Shown here piece after piece: positions 52,913 to 60,074 of a DNA stretch of 64,000 bases (its first letter is position 1; every line of letters starts with the position of its first letter). Source of the DNA: Pseudofrankia saprophytica. GTDB taxonomy: Bacteria > Actinomycetota > Actinomycetes > Frankiales > Frankiaceae. Below the pieces are notes generated by a model, which worked only from the letters and a program-made list of their open reading frames with translations, did not search any database and was not told the DNA's origin. Where the stretch lies: contig NZ_KI912267.1 in assembly GCF_000235425.2 (NCBI RefSeq), forward strand, positions 831,097-895,096, written 5' to 3'. The translations under genes were made by a program, and so were the position numbers.

Positions 52913-53641
52913 CTACAAGGAGGCGATGGCCGCCGGATCACCCCGGAGCTCGACCCTCGCCGCCGAGCGGCGGCCGAAGGCGTGCAGCAACAGCTCTTCC
53001 GGCAGTCCGGCGACGACGACGGTCGAGGCCCCGCGCCGAAGCACCCGCCGGGCGCCGGTGTCGGTGCGTTGCGCGACCACTTCCGCGTCGGTCCGCCGAT
53101 ATCCAGTCCGGCCGAGCAGCCGAAGCGCCGACCAGATGCGTTCCCGGACGACCGGGTCGACCTCCCGTGGCGTGAATCCCGGAACGACCCGGTCCACGTC
53201 GGCGTAGTGGACGTAGAACTCGTTGACGTTCGTGGCGTCGTCGAACCGGCGAAGCCGGGCCGGACTCCATCGTGGTGGTCCGGCGCGGAACGTCTCGACC
53301 AGCTCCGAGAAGGAGTGCGCCCGGCCCGTCGACCGCTCGGCTCGCTCGGTGAGGCCGTGCAGCGCCGGGATCACGAGCCCGGGCCCGGCGTAGGGGACGC
53401 GCTCCCGGGTGACGAGGTGGGCGACGAGGTCGTGCGTGGTCCACCCGGCGCACAGCGTCGGCCGGTCCGGACCAACGTCGGCCAGCAGGTCCGCCAGCAG
53501 CGCGCGCTCGGCGCGGGCGTACCCGGCGCCACCCGCGCCACGGGCGCCAGCGGTGCCAGCGTCGCGCGCGGGCCCGGCACTCTCCTTGGCGGTGACCGCG
53601 GCGTCCTTGGCGGTCACGGCGACGTCGTCGTCAGACGACAT
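52913..53641 (-). CDS. TIGR03085/maleylpyruvate isomerase-like (DinB-fold) protein, coupled to ohr
   Basis: The 242-residue protein has the four-helix DinB/MDMPI-type domain: ERALLADLLADVGPDRPTLCAGWTTHDLVAHLVTRE (split as LCAGWTTHDLVAHLVTRE), NEFYVHYADVDR and a C-terminal SCP-like half. The His and Asp residues of the metal site are present. Related enzymes depend on mycothiol. The N-terminal 40 residues are an Ala/Gly-rich extension. Its ATG at 53641 lies inside the end of the ohr gene (11-base overlap), so it is translated after it. A role in thiol-linked peroxide detoxification is inferred from this coupling. Confidence 0.85.
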   Translation of the reverse strand: MSSDDDVAVTAKDAAVTAKESAGPARDAGTAGARGAGGAGYARAERALLADLLADVGPDRPTLCAGWTTHDLVAHLVTRERVPYAGPGLVIPALHGLTERAERSTGRAHSFSELVETFRAGPPRWSPARLRRFDDATNVNEFYVHYADVDRVVPGFTPREVDPVVRERIWSALRLLGRTGYRRTDAEVVAQRTDTGARRVLRRGASTVVVAGLPEELLLHAFGRRSAARVELRGDPAAIASL

Positions 53642-54047
53642 CGAGCGTGACCTCCACGTTGCCCCTGGTCGCGTTCGAGTAGGGGCATACCTCGTGTGCC
53701 TTGCGGACGAGCGCCGTGGTGGTCTCGAGGTCGAGTTTGGGCGCGTGCACGACGATCCCGACGGCCAGGCCGAATCCACCCTGCGGCAGCGCGCCGATGG
53801 ACACGCTGGTGGAGACCTGCGAGTCGGTCAGGTCGGCCGACTCGGCCTGGCCGACGAGCTTGAGGGCCGAGTGGAAGCAGGCCGCGTAGCCCGCGGCGAA
53901 CAGCTGCTCGGGGTTGGTCGCGCCGCCGGGGCCGCCCATCTCCTTCGGGATCCGGACGTCGAGCGCGAGCACGCCGTCGTCGCTCTCGGTGCGGCCGTTG
54001 CGGCCGTCGCCCGAGGCGGTGGCGGTGGCGGTGTAGAGGGCGTCCAT
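53631..54047 (-). CDS. ohr: Organic hydroperoxide resistance protein, Ohr/OsmC family
   Basis: The 138-residue protein has the Ohr pattern: [52 protein letters not shown] (split as [18 protein letters not shown]) with the first redox Cys, and [16 protein letters not shown] with the second Cys. Ohr reduces organic hydroperoxides with thiol electrons. AAGGAG precedes the ATG at 54047. It is divergent from ohrR, overlaps the next gene by 11 bases, and has the expected operator upstream. Confidence 0.95.
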   Translation of the reverse strand: MDALYTATATASGDGRNGRTESDDGVLALDVRIPKEMGGPGGATNPEQLFAAGYAACFHSALKLVGQAESADLTDSQVSTSVSIGALPQGGFGLAVGIVVHAPKLDLETTTALVRKAHEVCPYSNATRGNVEVTLDVV

Positions 54048-54078
54048 CAGGTCCAGCTCCTTCCCAGATATATCGTGC

Positions 54079-54127
54079 GCAATACTATTGCGTGCTATCT
54101 GACGGCGCAAGAGGAGCCTGCTACCGT
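54079..54127. promoter_or_regulatory. ohr/ohrR operator and ohrR promoter
   Basis: GCAATA-C-TATTGC (54079-54091) is a perfect 13-bp palindrome midway between the divergent genes. An ohrR promoter reads CTGACG (54099-54104), 17 bases, TACCGT (54122-54127), then six bases to the ATG, so ohrR is probably leaderless and autoregulated. Confidence 0.7.
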
Positions 54128-54133
54128 CTGACC

Positions 54134-54580
54134 ATGGCGGATCGCCTGCCCCAGCTGGAACTCACGAACCAACTCTGCTTCGCGCTGTACAGCGCCAGCC
54201 GGGCCTCGATCCGCGCCTACGGCCCGCTCCTCGCCGAACTCGGGCTCACCTACCCCCAGTACCTGACCATGCTCGTGCTCTGGGAAGCGCCCGAACCACT
54301 CACGGTCGGTGACATAGGGACGCGGCTGCACCTCGACAGCGGCACCCTCACCCCGCTGCTCAAACGGCTGGAAGATCTCGGCTTGGCCGACCGGGCCCGC
54401 GACCCGGCCGACGAACGCCGGGTCCTCATCTCCCTGACCGAGCCGGGACGGGCGATGCGCGCGAAGGCCGCCGGCATACCCGAGCGCGTCTTCCCGCTGT
54501 ACGGCATCGACGTGGCCACCGCGCAGCGGCTCATCCGGGAGCTGACGGAGATCGCGAACTCGCTGAAGCACCCTCGGTAG
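54134..54580 (+). CDS. ohrR: Organic hydroperoxide-sensing MarR-family repressor OhrR
   Basis: The 148-residue MarR protein has the OhrR signature [13 protein letters not shown] with the reactive Cys near residue 14, and the winged helix [27 protein letters not shown] with DERRVLI at the wing (split as [18 protein letters not shown]). Only the one N-terminal Cys is evident, so it is the one-Cys type that is regulated by mixed disulfide formation. It should repress ohr and itself until organic peroxide is present. The start at 54134 has a leaderless promoter signal. Confidence 0.95.
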   Translation: MADRLPQLELTNQLCFALYSASRASIRAYGPLLAELGLTYPQYLTMLVLWEAPEPLTVGDIGTRLHLDSGTLTPLLKRLEDLGLADRARDPADERRVLISLTEPGRAMRAKAAGIPERVFPLYGIDVATAQRLIRELTEIANSLKHPR

Positions 54581-54732
54581 AGCTCGACGCCGCGGTGCCG
54601 ATGCGCCACAGTGCCGATGCGCCAATGCGCCGGCCGATGAGACCGATGAGTCTGGATGGGTCACCCGGTCTGAGTAGGTGAGCTTGCCGGCGTAGCGCCG
54701 GCGGGCACCTAGACAAGAGCGGGAGCCGCACG

Positions 54733-54954
54733 ATGGCCAGCGAAACCACCGCCAGCAAGGTCAAGGGACCGGCGTCCTACTTCCCGTCGATCGAGAAGAA
54801 GTACGGCCGGCCCATCGCCGAGTGGAAGACGATCATTCGAGCCAGCGACCGCACCCGGCACATGGAGCTGGTCAACTGGCTCAAGGCGGAGTACGGCCTC
54901 GGCCACGGACACGCCAACGCCCTCGTCGCCGACACCCTCGCGGAACGGGCCTGA
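54733..54954 (+). CDS. DUF4287 domain protein
   Basis: The 73-residue protein contains the whole DUF4287 domain: GPASYFPSIEKKYGRPIAEW, a central ELVNWLKAEYGLGHGHANALV and a short C-terminus. The domain is found alone or at the N-terminus of DUF5655-like proteins and its role is unknown. GGGAG lies upstream of the ATG. It is convergent with the NmrA-SnoaL gene. Confidence 0.9.
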   Translation: MASETTASKVKGPASYFPSIEKKYGRPIAEWKTIIRASDRTRHMELVNWLKAEYGLGHGHANALVADTLAERA

Positions 54955-54976
54955 CACCCGTCCGGGCGTCACCCGG

Positions 54977-56227
54977 TCACGCAACCGTCTCCGCCCCAGC
55001 GCCACCCCCGGCCGGCGGGTCGAAGTAGAACACCTCTTCCCGGGTGATCCCGCCGTCGGCGACGGTGTAGAGGCACATCTTCATCGCGGTGCTCCGGCGT
55101 CCGGTCGGTGTGTGGGTCTCGTCGAAGGAGAAGCGGACGGCGAACCTGTCGCCGTCGAGGAACGGCCCGTCGACCTCGACGCCATGGATTCGCAGGTTCT
55201 GGTTGAGCCGCTCGCTGTTCGCCATGATCTCGGTGAGCCCGCGCAATTCCCGGCGCTCACCACCGGTCTCCATCGGCGCCACCCGCACCACGCCGGGGGA
55301 CATCAGTCCCAGGGCCACATCCATCCGTCCCTGCCGGAACGCCGACACGTAGCGCTCGGCGATATCGGGCACGGAGGTCGGCCGCAGGTCGCCGGCGTGG
55401 TCGCCGGCCCACTGTTCGAAGGTGCGGGCCGGCGCCCCGGTGAGCTCCTCGACCGTCCTGGTCACCGGTTCCGGGGTGTCGACCAGCGAGGCCCAGTAGC
55501 TCAGCGCGGTGTCCGCGAAGTCCGCGTCGGCCCAGGTCAGCATCGAGGCACGCGCCTCGGCGGGCGCGATCTCCTCGACCCGCGCCGGCTGGCCGGCGAC
55601 CACGCCGAGAACGCGCACCTGCTCGGCCTGAGTGATGGCGGCGGGGCCGGTGAGCAGATACACGGCCCTCGCGTGCCCTTCCTCCGTCAGCGCCCGCAGC
55701 GCCACCTCGGCGATGTCCTTCTCGTGGATCAGTGACCTCGCCGCGCGCGGGTACGGGACGCGGACGGGCTCGCCGCCCCTGACGGCCCCGGCCCAGGCGA
55801 GGGTGTTGGTGGCCAGCCCGCTGGCCCGCAGGAACGTCCAGTCGAGGTCGGTGCGCCGGATGGCGGCCTCGATCTGGCCCCAGACCCCGTTCGCCGCCGG
55901 TGCGCGGTCGTCGCGCACGTTGATCGCCGAGACGTAGACGACGCGGCGGGCGTGGCGGGCGATGGCCTCGACGACCGCGGGCGCACCGTCGGCTGTCAGG
56001 AACGGCCACGGCAGAAACACCGCGTCCACACCGGCGAGCGCGTGTTCGAAGGTGTCCGGAGCCGTCAGGTCACCGACGACGGTCTCGACGCCGGCCGGAA
56101 AACGGCCCGCGGCCGGAGAGCGGGACATCGCCGCGACGGCGGCACCGCGGGCATGGAGTCCGGCCACGACGTGGTGGCCGATGTTTCCCGTGGCGCCGAC
56201 GACGAGGATCTTGTTGGAGTCCGTCAT
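54977..56227 (-). CDS. NmrA-like NAD(P)-binding domain fused to SnoaL-like domain
   Basis: Residues 1-275 of the 416-residue protein form an NmrA/SDR5-like domain: LVVGATGNIGHHVVAGL, VVYVSAINVRDD, LDWTFLRASGLATNTLAWA and LIHEKDIAEVALRAL. Residues about 290-405 form a SnoaL-like (NTF2-fold) domain with IAERYVSAFRQGRMDVALGLM and a C-terminal ITREEVFYFDPP. Each half is common alone; the fusion is not. NmrA-like proteins act as redox sensors or reductases, and SnoaL-like domains as small-molecule binding or cyclase domains. The ATG at 56227 is preferred. A transcription or metabolic role cannot be assigned. Confidence 0.85.
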   Translation of the reverse strand: MTDSNKILVVGATGNIGHHVVAGLHARGAAVAAMSRSPAAGRFPAGVETVVGDLTAPDTFEHALAGVDAVFLPWPFLTADGAPAVVEAIARHARRVVYVSAINVRDDRAPAANGVWGQIEAAIRRTDLDWTFLRASGLATNTLAWAGAVRGGEPVRVPYPRAARSLIHEKDIAEVALRALTEEGHARAVYLLTGPAAITQAEQVRVLGVVAGQPARVEEIAPAEARASMLTWADADFADTALSYWASLVDTPEPVTRTVEELTGAPARTFEQWAGDHAGDLRPTSVPDIAERYVSAFRQGRMDVALGLMSPGVVRVAPMETGGERRELRGLTEIMANSERLNQNLRIHGVEVDGPFLDGDRFAVRFSFDETHTPTGRRSTAMKMCLYTVADGGITREEVFYFDPPAGGGAGAETVA

Positions 56228-56284
56228 GCCACCAGGCTCGAACCTCAACCAAACTTCAAGTCAAGCGCCGACGGTGGCGCGAGG

Positions 56285-56689
56285 TCACGGCCGGCGGCCG
56301 GCCGGCCCCGTGCTCGCGTCGACGACGGCCGCCAGGCGCGACAGCAGCCCACGCCAGCCGAGCGCGGTCTGCTCCGCCTGCTCGGGTGCGACGCCATCGT
56401 CCAGGAGCCTTACCCGGCTGCCACCGGCCGTCGCGCTGACGGTGAAGTCGTGAGCCCGGCCCTCCTGGCCCGGCGCCGCGCCGAAGCGGAACCGCGACGG
56501 CGGCGACCACTCCACGATCGGCATCGTGCCGGCGGCACCCGGGGCGAACGTAAGAGTCACCGATCCCGCCGCTCCGGGCTCGACGGTCGCCGACACGAAC
56601 CAGGCCGACAGCCCGGGGCCGGTCGCGATCCATTCCCATGCCTCGTCCGGGGAGGCGGACACCTCGACTGACTCCTCGATGCTGGCCAC
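56285..56689 (-). CDS. SRPBCC/AHSA1-like lipid or ligand-binding protein
   Basis: The 134-residue START-fold protein begins SIEESVEVSASPDEAWEWIATGPGLSAWF (split as VEVSASPDEAWEWIATGPG), with WSPPSRFRFG and a C-terminal helix LGWRGLLSRLAAVVD. AHSA1-like proteins bind hydrophobic ligands or chaperones. The GTG at 56689 is the likely start. It lies 57 bases upstream of the NmrA-SnoaL gene on the same strand and may be in its operon. Confidence 0.85.
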   Translation of the reverse strand: MASIEESVEVSASPDEAWEWIATGPGLSAWFVSATVEPGAAGSVTLTFAPGAAGTMPIVEWSPPSRFRFGAAPGQEGRAHDFTVSATAGGSRVRLLDDGVAPEQAEQTALGWRGLLSRLAAVVDASTGPAGRRP

Positions 56690-56764
56690 GGTGTTCAGAT
56701 CCCTCCCCTGCGTGATGTGCCAACATCATCCCACCGGCGCCGCCCGCGCGGCCCGCGGCCGGGG

Positions 56765-57622
56765 TCAGGTGCTGGCCACCAGCAGGTCCTCGCCGCTCGA
56801 TGGGCGCAGGCCGTCGGCCCGGTCGGCGAAGTAACGCGTGCCGAGCAGCGTTCCCGCCACGTGCCGCACGTCCCTGAAACCGGCCTTGCGCCCCAGCGCC
56901 AGCATCTCGGCTGGGGCGTAGAAGCTCACGAACGGTGTTCCTGACCCTTGCGCGCCCTTCTTCGAGGCCTCCAGCCCGGCGCGATCGGCCTCGTCGACCA
57001 GGTCGATCGGCAGCAGGAACGTCATCGCGAACGTCGATCCGGGGGCGAGCGTGGCGATCTGGCGCAGGGTCGCCGCGGTGGCCTGCCTGGTGAGGTACAT
57101 GGTGACGCCGGTGGAGACGACGACCGCCGGCTGGCCGGGATCGAAGCCGGCGACCGACAACTGCCTCAACCAGTCCCCGTCCACCTCGAAGTCGACCGGC
57201 ACCAGCCGCAGCCAGTCGGGGATGCCGTAGCCGAGCTCGATCAGGCGCCGGCGTTTCCAGGCCTGAGGACCGGGCCGGTCCACCTCGAACACCGTCAGCC
57301 GATCGGCGGCCGTGGGCTCGCGCTGGGCGAAGGTGTCCAGTCCGGCCCCCAGGATGACGTACTGGGAGACACCGTGGCGGGCCCGCTCGGCGAGCAGGTC
57401 CTCGATGAACCGGGCACGAGCCACCATGGACGCCCGGAAGCCGCTGGTGGCCCGCTGGTCCATGTCCGGGCGGGCACGCCAGTCGTCACCGGGAGCCACC
57501 AGTCGCAGGCCGACCTCGTCTGCGAGCACATGCGGCGGCGCGTCGACCTGGACGTGCATCGCCCGCCAGAGCGCCGTCCGCACCGCGGTGCTGTCCGGCT
57601 CCTCGGCCTGAGTGTCCGCCAT
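56765..57622 (-). CDS. Class I SAM-dependent methyltransferase (TIGR00027-like, O-methyltransferase)
   Basis: The 285-residue protein has STAVRTALWRAMHVQVDAPPHVLADEVGLRL at the start (split as TALWRAMHVQVDAPPHVL), RARFIEDLLAERARHGVSQYVILGAGLDTFAQR with the SAM-binding motif (split as QYVILGAGLDTFAQR), and EVDRPGPQAWKRRRL. This is the leucine carboxyl/TIGR00027 methyltransferase group expanded in mycobacteria and actinomycetes. Substrate unknown. The ATG at 57622 follows GAGAGGAGGG. The VOC gene is 38 bases upstream on the same strand. Confidence 0.92.
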   Translation of the reverse strand: MADTQAEEPDSTAVRTALWRAMHVQVDAPPHVLADEVGLRLVAPGDDWRARPDMDQRATSGFRASMVARARFIEDLLAERARHGVSQYVILGAGLDTFAQREPTAADRLTVFEVDRPGPQAWKRRRLIELGYGIPDWLRLVPVDFEVDGDWLRQLSVAGFDPGQPAVVVSTGVTMYLTRQATAATLRQIATLAPGSTFAMTFLLPIDLVDEADRAGLEASKKGAQGSGTPFVSFYAPAEMLALGRKAGFRDVRHVAGTLLGTRYFADRADGLRPSSGEDLLVAST

Positions 57623-57660
57623 GACGACGTCCCTCCTCTCTTCCGACGTCTCCTCGCGGG

Positions 57661-58005
57661 TCAGTTCCTGACAGGGGCCTGAAGGCTCCAGAGCCGCCCG
57701 TCGGGATCCCGGACGGTCATCATGGTGGTCCCGAAATGGGTCTCCTCGAACGGAGTGACCACCTCGACGACGGGGTCGGGCCGGAATGTCTCCGCGTCGG
57801 GCACCTTCAGCACGACCTGCATCTGGGGCTCCCGGTTCTCGGGGATCTCCGCGATGAACACAGAGGGGCCGTCGCCGTTACGGAGCTGGCCGGAGTTGTG
57901 GTCGGTCGAGAACTCGAGCTCGAATCCCAGGGCTTGGAAGAATTTCGCCGCCTTGCCCCAGTTATGGGTCTCCAGGAACACGGCCTCAATACCTTCGGTC
58001 GTCAT
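57661..58005 (-). CDS. VOC family (glyoxalase/bleomycin resistance-like) protein
   Basis: The 114-residue protein has one VOC unit: IEAVFLETHNWGKAAKFFQALGFELEF (split as ETHNWGKAAKFFQALGFE), a central DGPSVFIAE and MTVRDPDGRLWSLQAP at the end. It probably dimerises to make a metal-binding barrel for an unknown small molecule. GGAG precedes the ATG at 58005, and the ATG starts one base after the stop of the small RHH gene, so the two are co-translated. Confidence 0.9.
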   Translation of the reverse strand: MTTEGIEAVFLETHNWGKAAKFFQALGFELEFSTDHNSGQLRNGDGPSVFIAEIPENREPQMQVVLKVPDAETFRPDPVVEVVTPFEETHFGTTMMTVRDPDGRLWSLQAPVRN

Positions 58006-58006
58006 G

Positions 58007-58186
58007 TCAGGTCTCCGTTCCAGACGATTGCTGTCGTGACCTCTGGGCGTCGTCGAGGTAGGCACGCAACGCTTCGGCGACCAGTGCCGACAGGGACAGG
58101 CCCGATTCGATGGCATGGTGCTTGACCTGCTTGATCAGCCCGATCGGCAGGTACACGTTGAACTGCTTGACGTCCTCATCGCCCAC
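58007..58186 (-). CDS. Ribbon-helix-helix (CopG/Arc-like) small regulator
   Basis: The 59-residue protein encoded from the GTG at 58186 reads [20 protein letters not shown], then [20 protein letters not shown], ending RQQSSGTET. The short beta strand, two helices and the [14 protein letters not shown] pattern match RHH DNA-binding proteins. It is followed one base later by the VOC gene. There is no Shine-Dalgarno sequence; TAGTAT six bases before the GTG points to a leaderless transcript, and a perfect palindrome overlaps that element. It is probably an autorepressor of this two-gene operon, or an antitoxin without a toxin partner. Confidence 0.8.
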   Translation of the reverse strand: MGDEDVKQFNVYLPIGLIKQVKHHAIESGLSLSALVAEALRAYLDDAQRSRQQSSGTET

Positions 58187-58192
58187 AGGTCG

Positions 58193-58207
58193 ATACTAGC
58201 ATGCTAG
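58193..58207 (-). promoter_or_regulatory. Leaderless promoter and overlapping operator of the RHH-VOC operon
   Basis: TAGTAT (58193-58198, minus) is followed by six bases and the GTG. CTAGCATGCTAG (58196-58207) is a perfect 12-bp palindrome that shares three bases with it. An RHH dimer bound here would block RNA polymerase. Confidence 0.65.
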
Positions 58208-58255
58208 CAACCTAGGTAGTCGACGTCGCGGCGAGGCAACGGCCGGTCGGCGGCC

Positions 58256-58591
58256 TCAGACGCGAGCGGGCTGGTCGTCCAGCTCCGGGGCCAGGACGGC
58301 GGCGAGCAGGCCCGGGAAACGCGCCTCGAGATCCTGATGGCGGATCGTGACGACCCGGCGGCGCCCCTCCACGGTGGTCGTGGTGAGGCCCGCCTCGCGC
58401 AGCACCCGGTAGTGGTGGGAGATCGTCGGCGCGCCGACCTCGATCCCGTCGGCGACGGCGGCACAGTCGTCCGCGCCCGGTCGCGCGTACATCGCCCGCA
58501 TCAGCGTGAGCCGGACCGGGTCGGCCAGCGCCGCCAGGATCGTGATCAGGTCGAGCGAGTCACGGCTTGGCTGCGGAAGCTGTCGAGGCAC
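58256..58591 (-). CDS. ArsR-family transcriptional regulator
   Basis: The 111-residue winged-helix protein has ILAALADPVRLTLMRAMYA, the recognition helix region GAPTISHHYRVLREAGLTTT and a wing VEGRRRVVTI. It lacks the CxC metal-binding motif of classical ArsR/SmtB sensors, so it may sense an organic ligand. The GTG at 58591 starts it. It is divergent from the MFS gene across 89 bases and probably represses it. Confidence 0.9.
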   Translation of the reverse strand: MPRQLPQPSRDSLDLITILAALADPVRLTLMRAMYARPGADDCAAVADGIEVGAPTISHHYRVLREAGLTTTTVEGRRRVVTIRHQDLEARFPGLLAAVLAPELDDQPARV

Positions 58592-58644
58592 GGTGGGCCG
58601 CCCCGGTCAGCCGCTCGGTCGGCCGATGCGCCGACCCAAACACT

Positions 58645-58704
58645 TTGACATCCATCGAACGTTACCCCTAGCCTCACACTGTGACGATTCGACAAGCATC
58701 GAAT
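58645..58704 (+). promoter_or_regulatory. Leaderless promoter of MFS gene with inverted repeat in its start
   Basis: TTGACA (58645-58650), an 18-base spacer and TAGCCT (58669-58674) are followed by six bases and the GTG at 58681, so transcription should begin at the start codon. ATTCGA-N6-TCGAAT at 58687-58704 is a perfect dyad within the first codons; a related half-site ATCGAACG lies in the spacer. It is a likely ArsR operator. Confidence 0.65.
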
Positions 58705-59946
58705 GAACGTGCCGCCGCCCCCGCCGACGGCGGGCTGCGCGGCTGGCAGCTCGGCGTGCTGGCGGCCGGCACCTTCGTCCTGGGCGTCGACGGGTTCGTG
58801 CTCAGCGGCCTGCTCCCCGGGATCGCCACCGACCTGTCCGTGAGCGTGTCCACGGCCGGCCAGCTCACCACGATCTTCTCGATCACCTACGCGCTCGGGT
58901 CGCCGGTCATCGCGACCCTCACCGGCCGCTGGGACCGGCGTGTCCTGCTCGGAGGCGGGCTGGCGCTGTTCCTGCTCGGCATGGCCGGCCAGGCGCTGGC
59001 CACCTCGTTCGCCGTCATGGCCGCTGGTCGGGTCGTCGCGGCCGTCGGCGCCGCCGCGTTCCAGTCCAACGCCTACGTCATGGCCGGCCTGCTGGTCAGT
59101 GCGCAGCGGCGTGGCCGCGCGCTGGCCGCCGTCACCGCGGGCACCTCGCTGTCGACGGTGCTGGGAGTCCCGTTCGGCGTACTGATCGGGCAATGGTGGG
59201 GATGGCGGGTGGTGCTCTGGACCATCGCGGCACTCGCGGCACTCACCGCGGTCGCCGTGCCGAGGCTGCCCAGGGCGCACGTCCCGCCGACGTCGATGCG
59301 CACGCGACTGGGCGTGCTGACCCGGCCGGCGGTGCTCGCGGTCCTGGCCGCGACGGTCGCCGTCGTCGCGCCGGCGTTCGTGCTGCTCTCCTATCTTCCC
59401 GCGGTGCTCGGCGGGTCCGGCACGGGCGGCCGGCTGGTGGCGGTCCTGCTGGCGTCCGGGCTGGGGGCCGTGCTCGGCAACCGGCTGGTGGGAGGCCTGG
59501 TCGACGGTCGCGGCGCGCTGCCGGTGCTGCTGGTCGGCGTCGGTGGGGTCGCCGTGCTGGACGGTGCGCTGACGCCGGCGCATTCCTGGTACGTGCCGGC
59601 ACTGGTTCTCATCTTCGCCATCGGGGCCTTCGGCGGGCTGACCATCACGCCGCAGCAGCACCGGCTGTTCGTCGTCGCCCCGGACGTCGCCACCGTCGCC
59701 CTCGGGCTCAACGGGTCCGCGATCTACCTCGGAGCCGCGCTCGGCGCGGCCATCGGTGGCGTGACCCTCGACCTGGCGGGCGCCTCGGCGCTACCGGCCG
59801 CGGCCGCGCTCCTCGCCGCGGCGGCATTCCTGCTCATAGCCGTCACGGCCCCGGAGCGGCGGGTGCGGGCTGTCCAAAACCCCGGAAACCCCGGCGCGGA
59901 GCTGGCCGGACCGGCCGTAACCGCGCCGCCGGCGAAGCTTCCATGA
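58681..59946 (+). CDS. MFS transporter (drug-efflux type)
   Basis: The 421-residue protein has twelve predicted helices and the MFS loop between helices 2 and 3 (GSPVIATLTGRWDRRVLLGGG). The 14-TMS family is excluded by length. VLGVDGFVLSGLLPGIATDLSVSVSTAGQLTT (split as VLSGLLPGIATDLSVSVSTA) is typical of DHA1 arabinose/chloramphenicol-type exporters. It sits in the cell membrane and should export a small molecule by proton antiport. It is divergent from an ArsR gene and upstream of drrAB on the same strand. Confidence 0.92.
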   Translation: MTIRQASNERAAAPADGGLRGWQLGVLAAGTFVLGVDGFVLSGLLPGIATDLSVSVSTAGQLTTIFSITYALGSPVIATLTGRWDRRVLLGGGLALFLLGMAGQALATSFAVMAAGRVVAAVGAAAFQSNAYVMAGLLVSAQRRGRALAAVTAGTSLSTVLGVPFGVLIGQWWGWRVVLWTIAALAALTAVAVPRLPRAHVPPTSMRTRLGVLTRPAVLAVLAATVAVVAPAFVLLSYLPAVLGGSGTGGRLVAVLLASGLGAVLGNRLVGGLVDGRGALPVLLVGVGGVAVLDGALTPAHSWYVPALVLIFAIGAFGGLTITPQQHRLFVVAPDVATVALGLNGSAIYLGAALGAAIGGVTLDLAGASALPAAAALLAAAAFLLIAVTAPERRVRAVQNPGNPGAELAGPAVTAPPAKLP

Positions 59947-60012
59947 ACCGACCAGGCTTCCGTGAAGCCGGGCCGGCGGCCGTGAAACCGTGCTGAGGTC
60001 ACGGTGAAACCG
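59944..60012 (+). promoter_or_regulatory. Phased direct repeats upstream of drrA
   Basis: Four copies of TGAA(N)CCG occur at 59944 (TGAACCG), 59963 (TGAAGCCG), 59983 and 60005 (both TGAAACCG), spaced 19, 20 and 22 bases. The last ends 62 bases before the drrA ATG. Direct repeats about two helical turns apart are typical of activator sites, including those of SARP-type proteins. Confidence 0.5.
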
Positions 60013-60074
60013 GTCGCCCACAGAGTCGTTCCCAAGGGCCGGCCATCAGAGCACGGTCCGGAAGGAGCATCTCC

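Noticed and set aside
52297-53175. Plus-strand open frame of about 290 codons after the palindrome
   Set aside because: Arg/Pro/His-rich translation crossing two hairpins and antisense to the GGDEF remnant and the DinB-fold gene.
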